From the NCBI GenBank assembly GCA_007131285.1, contig SLQV01000182.1, forward strand, positions 1-38,089: a stretch of 38,089 nucleotides of DNA. Reading direction: 5' to 3'. The position numbers and the translations under genes were made by a program. The notes under the pieces are model-generated. The model worked only from the letters and a program-made list of their open reading frames with translations. It ran no database searches and had not been told where the DNA came from. Of the stretch, positions 26,978 to 37,255 are shown piece by piece; within the stretch, counting starts at the first letter, position 1, and each line of letters opens with the position of its first letter. This DNA comes from Myxococcales bacterium (GTDB lineage: Bacteria > Myxococcota_A > Polyangia > Polyangiales > SLQV01).

Positions 26978-27780
26978 CCGACAACGCACACTTTACGCGA
27001 CTTGAGTCTGTGGGTGATTTTGCCACGCTGACGTTGAGTCGGCCTGAAGCAAAAAATGCGCTCTCTCGGGAAATGCTTCTGGAAATCGAGATGCATTTAC
27101 TGGCTATCTTAGAGGCTTGTCAGCATTCAGTGGGGCCACGCGCGCTCATTCTTCGGGGGAGTTCGGGTGTTTTTGCTGCAGGGGCGGATATTCGTCAGAT
27201 GGCGCACGCGGATGACGCTGCGCTCATCGCTTATCTTGCGCTCGGTCAACGCGTGGTTGCCTTGCTACAGCGCTTGCCATTGCCCACGCTTTGCGTAGCA
27301 GAAGGTGCTGCGCTGGGAGGAGGGCTTGAGTTCCTTCTGGCCTGCGACTGGGCGCTGGCCACCCCCAAGACACGCTTCGGGCTGCCCGAAGTGAAGCTAG
27401 GCATCATGCCGGGCTTCGGCGGCACCCAGCGACTGGCAAAGCGTGTGGGCGAGCTGCGCGCTAGCGAACTCGCCATGACCGGGCGAATCATCGACGCAGA
27501 CGAAGCGCTCGCCATCGGCCTTGTCCTGGACGTAGTGGAGCCGGCGGACCTGGAAGCACGCATCGAAGGCTTGCTGGCGCCTCTTGGGCTTACGTCTCCC
27601 GCCGCCGTCGCCGCGACGAAGCGTGCCCTTGCTGCCGCAGAGACCTGCGACATCGAGCGCGGTCTTGCCTTCGAAGCCGCCGAGTTCGCTAGCCTCATCG
27701 CCGGCGGCCAGCGCGAAGGCTTTCAAGCCTTCCTAGAAAAACGCCTACCCTCCTTCGCCCGCACCCCCGGCGAAGACTGA
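26974..27780 (+). CDS. Enoyl-CoA hydratase/isomerase (crotonase) family protein
   Basis: The crotonase family adds water to 2-enoyl-CoA. The protein has 268 residues from the ATG at 26974, which overlaps the previous stop. The oxyanion-hole segments are SSGVFAAGADIRQMA and GAALGGGLEFLLACD. Both catalytic glutamates of true hydratases appear to be kept: one in GGLEF and one in LPEVKLGIMPGFGGTQRL. With the adjacent dehydrogenase and the nearby thiolase it covers the three C-C/C-O steps of short-chain beta-oxidation. The gene ends 18 nt from the convergent obgE stop. Confidence 0.94.
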   Translation: MTDNAHFTRLESVGDFATLTLSRPEAKNALSREMLLEIEMHLLAILEACQHSVGPRALILRGSSGVFAAGADIRQMAHADDAALIAYLALGQRVVALLQRLPLPTLCVAEGAALGGGLEFLLACDWALATPKTRFGLPEVKLGIMPGFGGTQRLAKRVGELRASELAMTGRIIDADEALAIGLVLDVVEPADLEARIEGLLAPLGLTSPAAVAATKRALAAAETCDIERGLAFEAAEFASLIAGGQREGFQAFLEKRLPSFARTPGED

Positions 27781-27798
27781 GGGCAGCTTTCCTCCGGG

Positions 27799-28908
27799 TT
27801 AAGCCGCACCCGAAGGCGCGGCTGAGGGCGCGTCGGCGGGCGTCGGACTGGCGGGTGCGACGGGGTCACGGGGGGTGGAGAGCTTTTGCCAGAGGGCCAT
27901 AACGAGCGCGTCTAAGCCTTCGTGGGTGACCGCGCAAACGGAGCCGATGCACTCCGGAAGCGCGAGTAGGGCAGCTTCGTCTTCGGCGGCCTCCTCGTTG
28001 ACATCCCGGGCGTTAAGGTCGCTCTTGCTGCGGACTATAAGCGTCTCCTTGTTCAAGATGTCGGGGTTGAAGGCGGTTAGCTCGGCCTTGAGCGCCTTGA
28101 GCTGGTCAAGCATGGATGCGGGGCCGGCGACGTCGGGTGCGACAACAAAAAGCAAGATGCGGGTGCGCTCGATGTGGCGCAAAAAGTCGTGGCCGAGGCC
28201 TTTGCCCGCCGCGGCGCCCTCGACAAGACCCGGTATGTCCGCGATGACAAATGAGCCTTCCTGGGTGACGCGGTCGCGGCCGCCCGCGTGGTTCGCGACC
28301 GCCACCACACCCAGGTTGGGTACTAAAGTGGTGAAAGGATAGTTAGCAATTTTTGGCTTGGCGCGAGATGTCGCGGCGATCAGTGTGCTCTTGCCGGCGT
28401 TGGGAAAGCCCACTAGGCCCACGTCCGCGAAAAGCTTCAGCTCGAGCGACAGCTCAAGGCTCTCCCCGGGTTGCCCGTCTTCGGCGGTGCGCGGAGCCTG
28501 GTTTGTTGAGGTCGCGAAATGGATGTTGCCCCGTCCACCCCGCCCGCCCTTCGCGATGATGCAACGTTGACCGGCCTCGGTCAGGTCGACAAGTTCAGCG
28601 CCCGTTTCCGCATCGCGCACGACCGTGCCGATGGGGACGCGAATTTCGTGGTCGGCGCCCGCTTTGCCGTATTGGTCTTTGCTTCGGCCGTGCTCGCCAC
28701 TGGGCGCTTCAATACGCTTCCGGTAGCGCAGATCGAGGAGCGTGCGTAGCTGTGGGCAAGCGACGAAAACGATATCGCCACCGCGCCCGCCGTCTCCTCC
28801 AGACGGCCCCCCTAGCGGTTCGAAGCGTGCGCGGCGGAAAGCGGCAGAGCCGTTGCCCCCGTCGCCTGCTTTGACGGCTAGCCTAACTTCATCGACAAAA
28901 TGCATCAT
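27799..28908 (-). CDS. obgE: Obg-family GTPase (ObgE/CgtA)
   Basis: Obg is an essential GTPase tied to large-subunit ribosome maturation and growth control. The product has 369 residues. The glycine-rich Obg fold (about 1-160) starts FVDEVRLAVKAGDGGNGSAAF and contains GGPSGGDGGRGG and GGRGGRGNIHF. The G domain has G1 GFPNAGKST, the switch I region NYPFTTLVPNLG, G3 DIPGLVEGA, and G4 read as SKSD instead of the usual NKxD. The C-terminal OCT domain is absent, replaced by an Ala/Pro tail. Two ATGs (28908, 28905) are possible starts. It follows leuB by 53 nt on the same strand and may be read from the leu operon. Confidence 0.96.
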   Translation of the reverse strand: MMHFVDEVRLAVKAGDGGNGSAAFRRARFEPLGGPSGGDGGRGGDIVFVACPQLRTLLDLRYRKRIEAPSGEHGRSKDQYGKAGADHEIRVPIGTVVRDAETGAELVDLTEAGQRCIIAKGGRGGRGNIHFATSTNQAPRTAEDGQPGESLELSLELKLFADVGLVGFPNAGKSTLIAATSRAKPKIANYPFTTLVPNLGVVAVANHAGGRDRVTQEGSFVIADIPGLVEGAAAGKGLGHDFLRHIERTRILLFVVAPDVAGPASMLDQLKALKAELTAFNPDILNKETLIVRSKSDLNARDVNEEAAEDEAALLALPECIGSVCAVTHEGLDALVMALWQKLSTPRDPVAPASPTPADAPSAAPSGAA

Positions 28909-28961
28909 GGGGCTTGGGTGGTATCAACTGGTGCTGTGTTGTCGGGGCGACCACGCCAGCG

Positions 28962-30041
28962 CTACTTCAGATGCTTAATGACGGCCTCGGAAAAAGCTCG
29001 GGTACCGCACGGAACCGATCCCTTGCCGGCGATGTCTGCGGTCCGCAGGCCCGATTCGAGGGTGCGCGCCACGGCACGTTCAAGCACGGTGGCAGCCTGT
29101 GTCTCGCCCAAAGACAATCGGAGCATGAGTGCGGCGCTTAGGAGGGTCCCAATCGGGTTTGCGATATCGCGCCCCGCTATGTCCGGGGCCGAACCATGCA
29201 CCGGCTCGTAGAGCCCCATCGTACCCTCCGCGAGCGAAGCGCTGGGCAAAAGCCCAAGAGATCCGGCGAGAACGCCCGCTTCATCGGAAAGAATATCGCC
29301 GAATAGGTTTTCCGTTAGGATAACGTCAAACTCTTTCGCAGCCGAAATAAGCCTCATGGCTGTCGAATCGACAAGTTGATGAGAGAGGGTGACATCCGGA
29401 TACTCTTCCGCAACGCGCGTCACCGTGCGCCGCCAAAGGCGCGAAGATTCCAAGACGTTTGCCTTGTCGACTGACGTTACATGCTTGCGCCGGCTCCGGG
29501 CAATGTCAAAGGCGGTACGCGTGACGCGCTCGATTTCCTGGGTGGTGTAGACCATCGTATCGACGGCGCGCTCTGAGCCGTCAGACTGCCGTTCAGTTCC
29601 TTTAGGCATACCGAAGTAGAGTCCCCCCGTAAGCTCGCGGACGACCAATAAATCGACGCCCTGGGCGTACTCAGGTTTGAGGGGCGAGGCGCCATCAAAG
29701 CCTGACCAGACCTTTACCGGACGCAGATTGGCGTAGAGCCCCAACGCCTTGCGAATGCCGAGTAGGCCTTGTTCAGGTCGTACTTTCGCCTGGGGCGCAT
29801 CCCATTTCGGCCCCCCCACGGCACCGAGGAGAATGGCCTGAGCATGCTTGGCGGCTTCGAGTGTTGCCGCGGGAAGCGCTTCTCCTGTCTGATCGATGGC
29901 GCAGCCCCCGATGAGTGCCTCACGAAAGCTGAAGCCAAAGCCTTGAAGTTCGGCGAGCGCCTCAAGCACAACCTGCGTTGCTTTTGTGATTTCCGGCCCG
30001 ATTCCATCACCGGGGAGCAGCAAAACTTGGTAGTTATTCAT
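28962..30041 (-). CDS. leuB: 3-isopropylmalate dehydrogenase
   Basis: The NAD-dependent enzyme makes 2-oxoisocaproate in leucine synthesis; in a citramalate pathway it also turns 3-methylmalate into 2-oxobutyrate. It has 359 residues, the usual length. The N-terminus YQVLLLPGDGIGPEIT is typical, followed by LLGAVGGPKWD, the substrate-binding RPEQGLLGIRKALGLYANLRP (seen as EQGLLGIRKALGLYANLRP), the VVRELTGGLYFG segment and the cofactor region EPVHGSAPDIAGRDIANP. It is the last leu gene of the run, 353 nt from cimA. Confidence 0.96.
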   Translation of the reverse strand: MNNYQVLLLPGDGIGPEITKATQVVLEALAELQGFGFSFREALIGGCAIDQTGEALPAATLEAAKHAQAILLGAVGGPKWDAPQAKVRPEQGLLGIRKALGLYANLRPVKVWSGFDGASPLKPEYAQGVDLLVVRELTGGLYFGMPKGTERQSDGSERAVDTMVYTTQEIERVTRTAFDIARSRRKHVTSVDKANVLESSRLWRRTVTRVAEEYPDVTLSHQLVDSTAMRLISAAKEFDVILTENLFGDILSDEAGVLAGSLGLLPSASLAEGTMGLYEPVHGSAPDIAGRDIANPIGTLLSAALMLRLSLGETQAATVLERAVARTLESGLRTADIAGKGSVPCGTRAFSEAVIKHLK

Positions 30042-30394
30042 AAGAGTCGTGCTTCGTAAATTGAGGGGGTAAGCGAGAAAGTGTCCGAATGGTAGCCGTG
30101 CACAACAGGGTATCTAATCGGTACAAGCACTCCCGTGTCCGTTCACGCTCGTGCAACGCTGGCAATCCTGCCATTCGCCTTTTCGGGCTAAGCCTAGCCA
30201 AGGAAGTATGCGTTCGCTAGGTGAGCTTGGGCAAAATGGGACCCTGATCCGGTGACAAGAGAGGTTGACCTACCGGGCACCGGGCGATGGCGTGGTCCCC
30301 ATATTCGAGAGCGGGCAGCGTCGTAGCCCCATGAGTACTTTGGATATTCCGCGGCCCTTGATATTCGAACTAGGCGTTGTGGCGCAGGCAGTGA
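30042..30394. other. 353-nt gap between cimA and leuB, no gene recognised
   Basis: No frame here shows a recognisable product. Three short direct copies of ATATTC occur at 30301, 30344 and 30361. The length suggests that leuB may have its own promoter, but I saw no convincing -35/-10 pair on the minus strand. Confidence 0.5.
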
Positions 30395-31993
30395 CTAGGG
30401 ATCTTGACGGGGAGAATCGGTTTGAAGGCTGCCGCTTTCGTTCAGCAGGGCAAACTCAAGGCCGTCGATCAGGGCGAGCAGAGACGCTGCAATGATATTA
30501 GTCGAAGCTCCAACCGTGCTGAAGGTGCCGCCGGGGCCGTCGTGAGTAATGAGTACGCGCGTAATCGCCCCGGTTGCAGCATCCTCGTTAAGAATACGCA
30601 CCTTGTAGCCGCTGAGAGTGACGGCGCTAAGTTGCGGGTAACGCACAGCGAGCGCTTTGCGGAGCGCTTGATCGAGGGCGCTGACCGGACCGTTACCGCT
30701 ACCGGCAGTGTGCACGGTGTCGCCGTCGACCTGAACTCGGACGGTCGCCTCGCTGAAGGGCTCCGCCGCGCCGCGCTTCCCAACGGTAACCTGAAAATCT
30801 GTCAGGTTGAACGGCGGAGCGTAGGTCGGTTCGGCGCGCTTGATAAGTAGTGCTACGGAAGCTTCCGCGGCTTCGAAAGCAAACCCCTGAGATTCGTAGA
30901 GCTTGATCTGATTTACAATAACAGCCGCTTCTGCCGCGTTGGTCTTTAGGCCGAACTCTTCGGCCTTGGTAACCAGATTAGAGCGGCCGGATAGCTCACT
31001 GACGAGCACGCGTGAGACGTTGCCAACGCGTGCAGGATCGACGTGTTGGTATGAGTCGATTGAACGGCGCATCGCCGAAACATGTACACCGCCCTTGTGT
31101 GCGAAGGCACTGCGGCCGACGTACGCGGCGTGCGGATTCAATTTGGTATTGCATACCTCAGACGCGAGTCTTGCCAGCTCTCTGAGCTGGCTCAGTTTCC
31201 CTGATTGAAGGCAGCGCAAGTCAAGCTTGAGCTCAAGGCTTGGAAGTATCGAGCATAGGTTGCCGTTGCCACAGCGTTCGCCAAAGCCATTGATGGTCCC
31301 CTGGACTTGTCTCGCGCCGGCCTGCACTGCAGCGAGCGAGTTGGCTACGGCGCATTCAGTGTCATTGTGCGCATGGATGCCGATCACGGCTTGGGGGAAG
31401 CGGTCGCGGACCGCGCAGACAATTTCGTGAACCTCCCAAGGCAACTTGCCACCGTTGGTATCACACAGGACAAGCCGGCTTGCTCCTCCTGAGAGCGCTG
31501 CTCCGAGAACGCGTAGTGCGAATTCGGGTTCCGCGGTGAAGCCGTCGAAAAAGTGCTCCGCATCAAAGAAAACTCGCCGCCCGTGCCTCGCAAGGTAGGC
31601 TAGGGAATCCTCGATAAGTCTGAGGTTATCGTCCTCGGAAATACGAAGGACGTCATCTACATGCAGTCGCCAGCTCTTGCCGAAAAGCGTGCACACCTCC
31701 GTTTCAGCAGCGAGCAATGCGGCAAGGCCGCTATCGCTCTCGGGCGTGCGTTCAGGGTGACGGGTGGCGCCAAAGGCCACAATCTTGGCATGGCTTAGCG
31801 AGAGCTGGCTAACCCGTGCAAAAAGCTCCACGTCTTTCGGATTTGAGCCTGGAAAGCCCGCTTCGATGTAATCGATGCCAAAGTCGTCGAGGGCTCGGAT
31901 AAGGCGTAGCTTATCACCAGCTGAAAGCGAAAGTCCTTCCGACTGTGTACCATCGCGCAGCGTTGTATCGTAGATCTCGACCTCTGACGCCAC
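30395..31993 (-). CDS. cimA: (R)-citramalate synthase
   Basis: The enzyme condenses pyruvate and acetyl-CoA to citramalate, the entry to threonine-independent isoleucine synthesis. It belongs to the HMG-CoA-lyase-like TIM-barrel family shared with LeuA. The barrel opens with EIYDTTLRDGTQSEGLSLS, the CimA-type variant (LeuA has DGEQSPG). It continues with YIEAGFPGSNPKDVELF, the metal-binding HAHNDTECAVANSLAAV and GTINGFGERCGNGNL. The C-terminal regulatory domain (about 410-520) contains VQVDGDTVHTAGSGNGPVSALD. A GTG at 31993 with AGGAG four bases before it gives 532 residues and fits the family; an ATG at 32044 would overlap leuD by 32 nt but lacks a well-spaced SD. Confidence 0.93.
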   Translation of the reverse strand: MASEVEIYDTTLRDGTQSEGLSLSAGDKLRLIRALDDFGIDYIEAGFPGSNPKDVELFARVSQLSLSHAKIVAFGATRHPERTPESDSGLAALLAAETEVCTLFGKSWRLHVDDVLRISEDDNLRLIEDSLAYLARHGRRVFFDAEHFFDGFTAEPEFALRVLGAALSGGASRLVLCDTNGGKLPWEVHEIVCAVRDRFPQAVIGIHAHNDTECAVANSLAAVQAGARQVQGTINGFGERCGNGNLCSILPSLELKLDLRCLQSGKLSQLRELARLASEVCNTKLNPHAAYVGRSAFAHKGGVHVSAMRRSIDSYQHVDPARVGNVSRVLVSELSGRSNLVTKAEEFGLKTNAAEAAVIVNQIKLYESQGFAFEAAEASVALLIKRAEPTYAPPFNLTDFQVTVGKRGAAEPFSEATVRVQVDGDTVHTAGSGNGPVSALDQALRKALAVRYPQLSAVTLSGYKVRILNEDAATGAITRVLITHDGPGGTFSTVGASTNIIAASLLALIDGLEFALLNESGSLQTDSPRQDP

Positions 31994-32012
31994 GGCGCTC
32001 CTAGGTGCTGGA

Positions 32013-32612
32013 TCAGTAGGCACGCGTGCTTCGTTCCGCTTCATAGCGTTCGATGTCTGCCTCGAAGTGCAGCAAGTAACCAAGTTGATCCAGCCCGTTG
32101 AGCAGGCAGTGGCGTGCGAAGGCGTCAACCTCGAAGTTGGCAATATGCTCGCCACCGAGTCCAAGGGCGCACATCTCGAGGTCCACGGTGAGTTCCGCGT
32201 CGCGATCGGCCGCCAGAGCGGCCAGGACTTTGCTATGCTCTGTCTTGCCGAGCGCAACGGGTAACACCCCGTTCTTGAGCGCGTTATTGCGGAAAATATC
32301 GGCGAACGAGCGTGCGATTACCGCGCGGAAGCCGTAACCCAGCAGTGCCCAGGGAGCGTGCTCGCGCGACGATCCAGAACCGAAGTTCTGGCCAGCCACA
32401 AGAATCGCTCGGCCTTTGGCCCAGGGCTGATTGAGCACGAAGTCTGACTTGGGTGTGCCGTCTTCCGCGTAGCGCCAGTCGGCAAAAAGGGCGTCACCAA
32501 GCCCAGCTTTATCGGTCACTTTTAAGAAGCGCGCGGGAATGATCTGGTCTGTGTCGATGTTGTCGCGGTGGACAACCAGAGCCTTTGCCGTAAGCGATTT
32601 GAGTGCTTCCAT
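32013..32612 (-). CDS. leuD: 3-isopropylmalate dehydratase small subunit
   Basis: With LeuC it isomerises 2- to 3-isopropylmalate, and citramalate to 3-methylmalate. The 199-residue length is right for the family when started at 32612 (MEALKSLTAKALVVH), with GGAG 6 nt upstream. Typical motifs are NIDTDQIIPARFLK, the loop GQNFGSGSSREHAPWAL and FRAVIARSFADIFRNNALKNG. It follows leuC after 137 nt and ends just before the cimA start. Confidence 0.96.
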   Translation of the reverse strand: MEALKSLTAKALVVHRDNIDTDQIIPARFLKVTDKAGLGDALFADWRYAEDGTPKSDFVLNQPWAKGRAILVAGQNFGSGSSREHAPWALLGYGFRAVIARSFADIFRNNALKNGVLPVALGKTEHSKVLAALAADRDAELTVDLEMCALGLGGEHIANFEVDAFARHCLLNGLDQLGYLLHFEADIERYEAERSTRAY

Positions 32613-32749
32613 CATCTTCTCCAAAGTGCCGAAACGTGTCTGCTGCGATCTGCTAGGCCCCGGACGTGTGGCGCAGGCTATTCCACGACCGTCACTGCCG
32701 CCACCGCGTCTGGCCACGGTGAGGCTGCGGCAGCACCTCGGCCGAGCGC

Positions 32750-34165
32750 TCAGCCTGCTGTGAGTGTCCTTGGGTCTGTGACACAACCTCTAATGGCCGC
32801 GGCTGCAGCCGTGCGCGGCGACGCCAGAAAGGTACGGCCGCCCCGGCCCTGGCGTCCTTCGAAGTTGCGGTTGCTTGTGCTTACGGCGTATTGACCTGGC
32901 GAGAGCTGGTCGCCGTTCATTGCAATGCACATCGAGCACCCAGGCTCGCGCCACTCGGCGCCGGCGGTGCGAAAAACGACGTCAAGTCCTTCGGCTTCTG
33001 CTTGGCGCTTGATATTCTGGGATCCGGGGACCACTAACGTGCGAACGCCGTTCGCTACTTGTCTGCCCGAGAAGATCTCAGCAGCCTCTCTCAGGTCACT
33101 AATTCGTGAGTTTGTGCAGGAGCCGATGAATACCACGTCGACAGGATGACCCAGTAGGGTCTTGCCCGGTTCGAGCCCCATATAGTCTAGCGCCTTTCGC
33201 AGCTCCGCTGCTGCCTGGTCTGACTCCAAGTCCTCCGGCCGCGGCAGATGCTTGTCGATGGCCTGGCCCATGCCCGGATTAGTCCCGAAGGTAATCATCG
33301 GCGCAAGCTCACTCGCATCGATGGTCAGTGAGCGGCTGAACGTAGCGCCTTCATCAGTGCGTAGGCTGCGCCAATCGGCTACCGCGGCCTGCCATGCTGC
33401 CCCTTTGGGCGCGAAGTCTCGGCCTTCTAGGTAGGCGAACGTTTTTTCGTCCGGTGCGATAAGCCCCGCACGGGCTCCCGCTTCGATCGACATGTTGCAG
33501 AGCGTCATGCGACCCTCCATGCTGAGGCTCTCGATAGCGCTTCCGCGAAACTCGAAGACGTGACCGGTGCCGCCGTCTGTACCAATTTCCGCAATGATCG
33601 CAAGAGCGATATCCTTCGCGCCAACGCCGGCGGGCAATGCGCCGTCGACATAGACTTCAAAGGACTCGGGCCGGTGCTGGAGCAAGCACTGGGTCGCCAA
33701 GACATGCGAAACCTCGGTGGTGCCGATTCCAAACGCAAGCGCCCCAAACGCACCGTGGGTAGAGGTATGACTGTCGCCGCAGACGATGGTCATGCCCGGT
33801 TGCGTCAGGCCCAGTTCGGGCCCGATGACATGCACAATGCCATTGCGATCGTGACCAATGCCATAAAGGGTGACCCCGTATTTCTCGCAGTTGTGCCTTA
33901 GCAGGTCGAGCTGCTTCCGTGATTGTCCATCGAGCACCTCTAGCCGCCGCGGGTCCGTCGGGGTCGAATGGTCCATGGTCGCCACGGTGCGCTGTGGCTG
34001 CCGCAGCTTGAGGCCTCTCTCCTCAAGTGCAGCGAAAGCTTGCGGAGAAGTCACTTCGTGAATCAGGTGTAGGTCAATGTAGACCATCGAGGGTCGACCG
34101 GGCTCTTCACTCACGATATGGCGATCCCAGACCTTATCCACCAAGGTCTGTGCTTGCTGACTCAT
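32750..34165 (-). CDS. leuC: 3-isopropylmalate dehydratase large subunit
   Basis: The iron-sulfur subunit of the isomerase has 471 residues from the ATG at 34165, which follows GGAGATTAAG. Aconitase-family marks include [11 protein letters not shown] at the start, [30 protein letters not shown], and the cluster ligands in [13 protein letters not shown] and in GCSMCIAMN. No ligand cysteine is missing. Downstream leuD supplies the small subunit. Confidence 0.97.
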   Translation of the reverse strand: MSQQAQTLVDKVWDRHIVSEEPGRPSMVYIDLHLIHEVTSPQAFAALEERGLKLRQPQRTVATMDHSTPTDPRRLEVLDGQSRKQLDLLRHNCEKYGVTLYGIGHDRNGIVHVIGPELGLTQPGMTIVCGDSHTSTHGAFGALAFGIGTTEVSHVLATQCLLQHRPESFEVYVDGALPAGVGAKDIALAIIAEIGTDGGTGHVFEFRGSAIESLSMEGRMTLCNMSIEAGARAGLIAPDEKTFAYLEGRDFAPKGAAWQAAVADWRSLRTDEGATFSRSLTIDASELAPMITFGTNPGMGQAIDKHLPRPEDLESDQAAAELRKALDYMGLEPGKTLLGHPVDVVFIGSCTNSRISDLREAAEIFSGRQVANGVRTLVVPGSQNIKRQAEAEGLDVVFRTAGAEWREPGCSMCIAMNGDQLSPGQYAVSTSNRNFEGRQGRGGRTFLASPRTAAAAAIRGCVTDPRTLTAG

Positions 34166-34272
34166 CTTAATCTCCAGGGGCTTGGTATCGTTACGACGCA
34201 ACACGTTAGAATAGCGTTTGGGGGCCCTTGCGTCCCGTAGAAACGGGTTAAATTCGGTAAAGTCTCGTTGCC

Positions 34273-35979
34273 TTAGGGCTGGACGAGGGCGGTCGCGAGG
34301 GATCGACCGCTCAACGCGGGAGCGCTGGAGGCGTCGACCCACGTCCCGCCCTCTTCCTTGAGACCACCTAATGCGCTGATATGCCGGTTAACCGCTGCGA
34401 GGTAGGCCTGGGCGCTCGCAATCAGCACGTCAGTATGTGCCCCGCTGCCACTGAAAAACAGCCCTTGGCCTTGCTCGGATTGCGGATTGAGACGCCCTTC
34501 CATCCGCGGTGCATGAACGCGCACGGTCACTTGTCCAAGAGCATCGATGCCCTCCGTCACGGAATGCACCGTGTATTCCATTAGCGAGCGATTAGTCGGC
34601 AGGAGCGTATCGATGGCCTTATAAATGGCGTCGACGGGTCCCGTGCCCACGGAAGCGTGGGTCGCAAGGGCGCCGTCGGGGCGTCGTAACCGCACGGTGG
34701 CGGTGGCGAGGCCGTGGTGGCCCGCTGACACCTGAAGGCTATCGAGTACATAGGCGACCGATAAACTCTCGGTGGCATTGATAACCAGCGCTTCGAGGTC
34801 AGCGTCGGTAATCTGCTTGCGACGATCAGCCAGTGCCTTAAAGCGATCGAAGGTTTCGCTCAGTGCTGTCTTGTCGAGCAGGTGGCCGAGTTCGCGTAAA
34901 CGGCTTTCCAACGCGTGCCTTCCCGAGTGTTTTCCCAGCACGAGTGCCGTTTTAGCCGCACCCACGGATTCCGGCTTCATGATCTCGTAGGTGTCAGCGT
35001 TCTTGAGCATGCCGTCCTGGTGAATGCCCGCCTCGTGGGCGAACGCGTTTGCCCCAACGATTGCCTTATTGGGCTGTACCACCATGCCGGTGCGCTGACT
35101 TACAAGCCGGCTTGTTCGAGTCAGTTGCGTGCTGTCGACGCCGGTTCGCAGGCAGAGAGCGGCGTGGCGCGTGCGCAGTGCCATCACGATCTCCTCGAGG
35201 GCGGTGTTGCCCGCGCGCTCGCCGATGCCGTTGATAGCGACCTCTACCTGGCGAGCACCGTTAAGTACCGCTGCAAGGCTGTTCGCCGTCGCTAAGCCCA
35301 AGTCATTGTGACAGTGCACGGAGATAACTGCCTGATTAATGTTGGGCACGTGTGTCCGTATCCCAGCGATGATCGCGCCCATCTCCTGGGGCAATGTGTA
35401 GCCCACTGTATCTGGGATATTCAGCGTTGTTGCCCCAGCCTCGATGGCGACGCTGAGCACCTCATGCAGGAAATCGCTTTCCGTCCGCCCTGCATCTTCT
35501 GGGCTGAACTCGATATCTGGGCAAAGAGAGCGCGCATACCCCACCATGGTGCGCACGCGTTCAAGGATTGCTTCGCGCGTCAGCCGAAGTTTGTGCTCGC
35601 GGTGAATTGGAGAGGTCGCTATGAAGGTGTGGATCCGTGGGAAGCGCGCATGGCTGACCGCGGCCCAGGCCTTCTGAATATCCGGCTCGGAAGCACGGGC
35701 TAGACCGCAGATAGTTGGAACGGACTGTTCGCTACGCGAGGGCACCTCAGTCTGGCCCACCACTTCAGCGATTTGCTGGACCGCATAGAGGTCGTCGGGC
35801 GAAGCCGCGGGGAAGCCTGCTTCAATGGTGTCGACCCCAAGTCGCGAAAGCGCCCGCGCGATCTCGAGCTTTTCCGACGAGGTGAGTGTAGCGCCGGGCG
35901 ACTGTTCACCATCGCGTAGCGTGGTGTCAAAGACACGAACGTAATCAGAACCTTGCGCGCACTCATCTGTGGTATCCAC
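34273..35979 (-). CDS. leuA: 2-isopropylmalate synthase
   Basis: The first enzyme of leucine synthesis condenses 2-oxoisovalerate with acetyl-CoA. The barrel has [33 protein letters not shown], the metal-binding [19 protein letters not shown] and [18 protein letters not shown]. The C-terminal LeuA dimer/allosteric domain includes [16 protein letters not shown], so feedback control by leucine is likely. GTG at 35979, with GGAG four bases upstream, gives 568 residues; an in-frame GTG at 36027 would add 16 residues. The last ~35 residues go a little past the usual end. It follows ilvC by 69 nt. Confidence 0.95.
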   Translation of the reverse strand: MDTTDECAQGSDYVRVFDTTLRDGEQSPGATLTSSEKLEIARALSRLGVDTIEAGFPAASPDDLYAVQQIAEVVGQTEVPSRSEQSVPTICGLARASEPDIQKAWAAVSHARFPRIHTFIATSPIHREHKLRLTREAILERVRTMVGYARSLCPDIEFSPEDAGRTESDFLHEVLSVAIEAGATTLNIPDTVGYTLPQEMGAIIAGIRTHVPNINQAVISVHCHNDLGLATANSLAAVLNGARQVEVAINGIGERAGNTALEEIVMALRTRHAALCLRTGVDSTQLTRTSRLVSQRTGMVVQPNKAIVGANAFAHEAGIHQDGMLKNADTYEIMKPESVGAAKTALVLGKHSGRHALESRLRELGHLLDKTALSETFDRFKALADRRKQITDADLEALVINATESLSVAYVLDSLQVSAGHHGLATATVRLRRPDGALATHASVGTGPVDAIYKAIDTLLPTNRSLMEYTVHSVTEGIDALGQVTVRVHAPRMEGRLNPQSEQGQGLFFSGSGAHTDVLIASAQAYLAAVNRHISALGGLKEEGGTWVDASSAPALSGRSLATALVQP

Positions 35980-36048
35980 GGTACTCCATTCTTGCCGCAC
36001 ACGGAGCCTAGCGACCTTGCCGCTCACTTGCGGTCTCTGGCCTGTGGG

Positions 36049-37062
36049 CTACTGGCCTTCTTTAATTTTGATAGGGTCTACAAAGGGCATCATGTCGCGT
36101 AGTTTTTCGCCGACGCGCTCTAGCAGCAGCTCATGCTCCGCATGGCGCCGTCCGTGAAAGTTGCCCCGTCCGCCGCGGTCCTCTTCAATCCAGTTTTTGG
36201 CGAATGTGCCGTTACGTATATCCTCGAGCACGGCTTTCATCGCTTTACGGCTTTCATCGCCGATCACGCGTGGACCCGATACATAGTCGCCGTACTCGGC
36301 GGTATCACTAATGCTGTAACGCATGTAGTTTAGACCGCCCCTGTACATGAGGTCGACGATGAGTTTGAGCTCATGAAGGCACTCGAAGTAGGCGACCTCA
36401 GGCTGGTAGCCAGCGTCGACCAGCGTCTGAAAGCCGGCCTTGACGAGTTCACTCACACCGCCGCACAGTACGGCCTGTTCACCGAAGAGGTCGGTCTCAG
36501 TCTCCTCAGAGAACGTCGTTGTTAAGACGCCTGCGCGAGCCGATCCGATGGCCGCCGCGTAGGCGAGCGCCACCGACTCTGCCTTGCCGCTGGCGTCCTG
36601 TGCCACCGCGATGAGCGCAGGAACGCCGCCGCCTTCGACAAAGGTTTCGCGCACGCGATGGCCGGGGCCCTTGGGCGCGACCATCGAAACGTCGACATCC
36701 GCCGGCGGCTTGATGGTGCCGTAACGAATGTTAAATCCATGCGCAAACATCAATGTTTTTCCAGCCGTGAGGTGGGGTTTAATCGCCTCCTCGAATAGTT
36801 TAGGTTGCGCGGTATCCGGCGCGAGCAGCATGATCACATCACAGTTCTTGGCGACCTCTGCCGGCTCGGCGACGACGAGACCTGCGCTTTGCGCCACGGC
36901 GACAGACCTGCTCGAAGCGCGCAGACCAACCATGACGTTAACCCCACTTTCCTTGAGATTAAGCGCGTGGGCATGCCCTTGCGAGCCAAAGCCAATAATG
37001 CCGACGCGCTTGCTCTGAATCTCTTGGATGTTGGCGTCTTGGTCGTAGCGAATGGTGGCCAT
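36049..37062 (-). CDS. ilvC: Ketol-acid reductoisomerase
   Basis: The NADPH-dependent enzyme serves valine, leucine and isoleucine synthesis. The 337 residues from the ATG at 37062 mark it as the short class I form. The Rossmann motif is [20 protein letters not shown]. Further marks are [38 protein letters not shown], the acidic metal site [12 protein letters not shown] and [20 protein letters not shown]. It has a leader of 193 nt after ilvN that contains a possible stem. Confidence 0.97.
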   Translation of the reverse strand: MATIRYDQDANIQEIQSKRVGIIGFGSQGHAHALNLKESGVNVMVGLRASSRSVAVAQSAGLVVAEPAEVAKNCDVIMLLAPDTAQPKLFEEAIKPHLTAGKTLMFAHGFNIRYGTIKPPADVDVSMVAPKGPGHRVRETFVEGGGVPALIAVAQDASGKAESVALAYAAAIGSARAGVLTTTFSEETETDLFGEQAVLCGGVSELVKAGFQTLVDAGYQPEVAYFECLHELKLIVDLMYRGGLNYMRYSISDTAEYGDYVSGPRVIGDESRKAMKAVLEDIRNGTFAKNWIEEDRGGRGNFHGRRHAEHELLLERVGEKLRDMMPFVDPIKIKEGQ

Positions 37063-37091
37063 GTGATTGCGTTTCCTTCTCTTCGTGGCTT

Positions 37092-37115
37092 GCCCGACCG
37101 GCTGTTCGGTTGGGC
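37092..37115 (-). promoter_or_regulatory. Possible leader hairpin upstream of ilvC
   Basis: GCCCGACCG (37092-37100) and CGGTTGGGC (37107-37115) pair over nine positions with one mismatch and a 6-nt loop, 30 nt before the ilvC ATG. It could be a partial transcription end or processing site between ilvN and ilvC. No leader peptide was found. Confidence 0.25.
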
Positions 37116-37255
37116 CTCGGATGTGCTTTAGATGCCGGGTCTTTGAGCGCCGCTTCTGCAGACGCAAAAAGAGGGGTCAACCGCTGACGCGCAACGGCTT
37201 GTCACACCTAAGGCTGAGAGTTTAGCCCAAAGCGTTGGCGCGTCGAGAATGCGAT

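Noticed and set aside
30301-30366. Three ATATTC copies between cimA and leuB as operator sites
   Set aside because: Six-base matches with unequal spacing are too weak to support a site.
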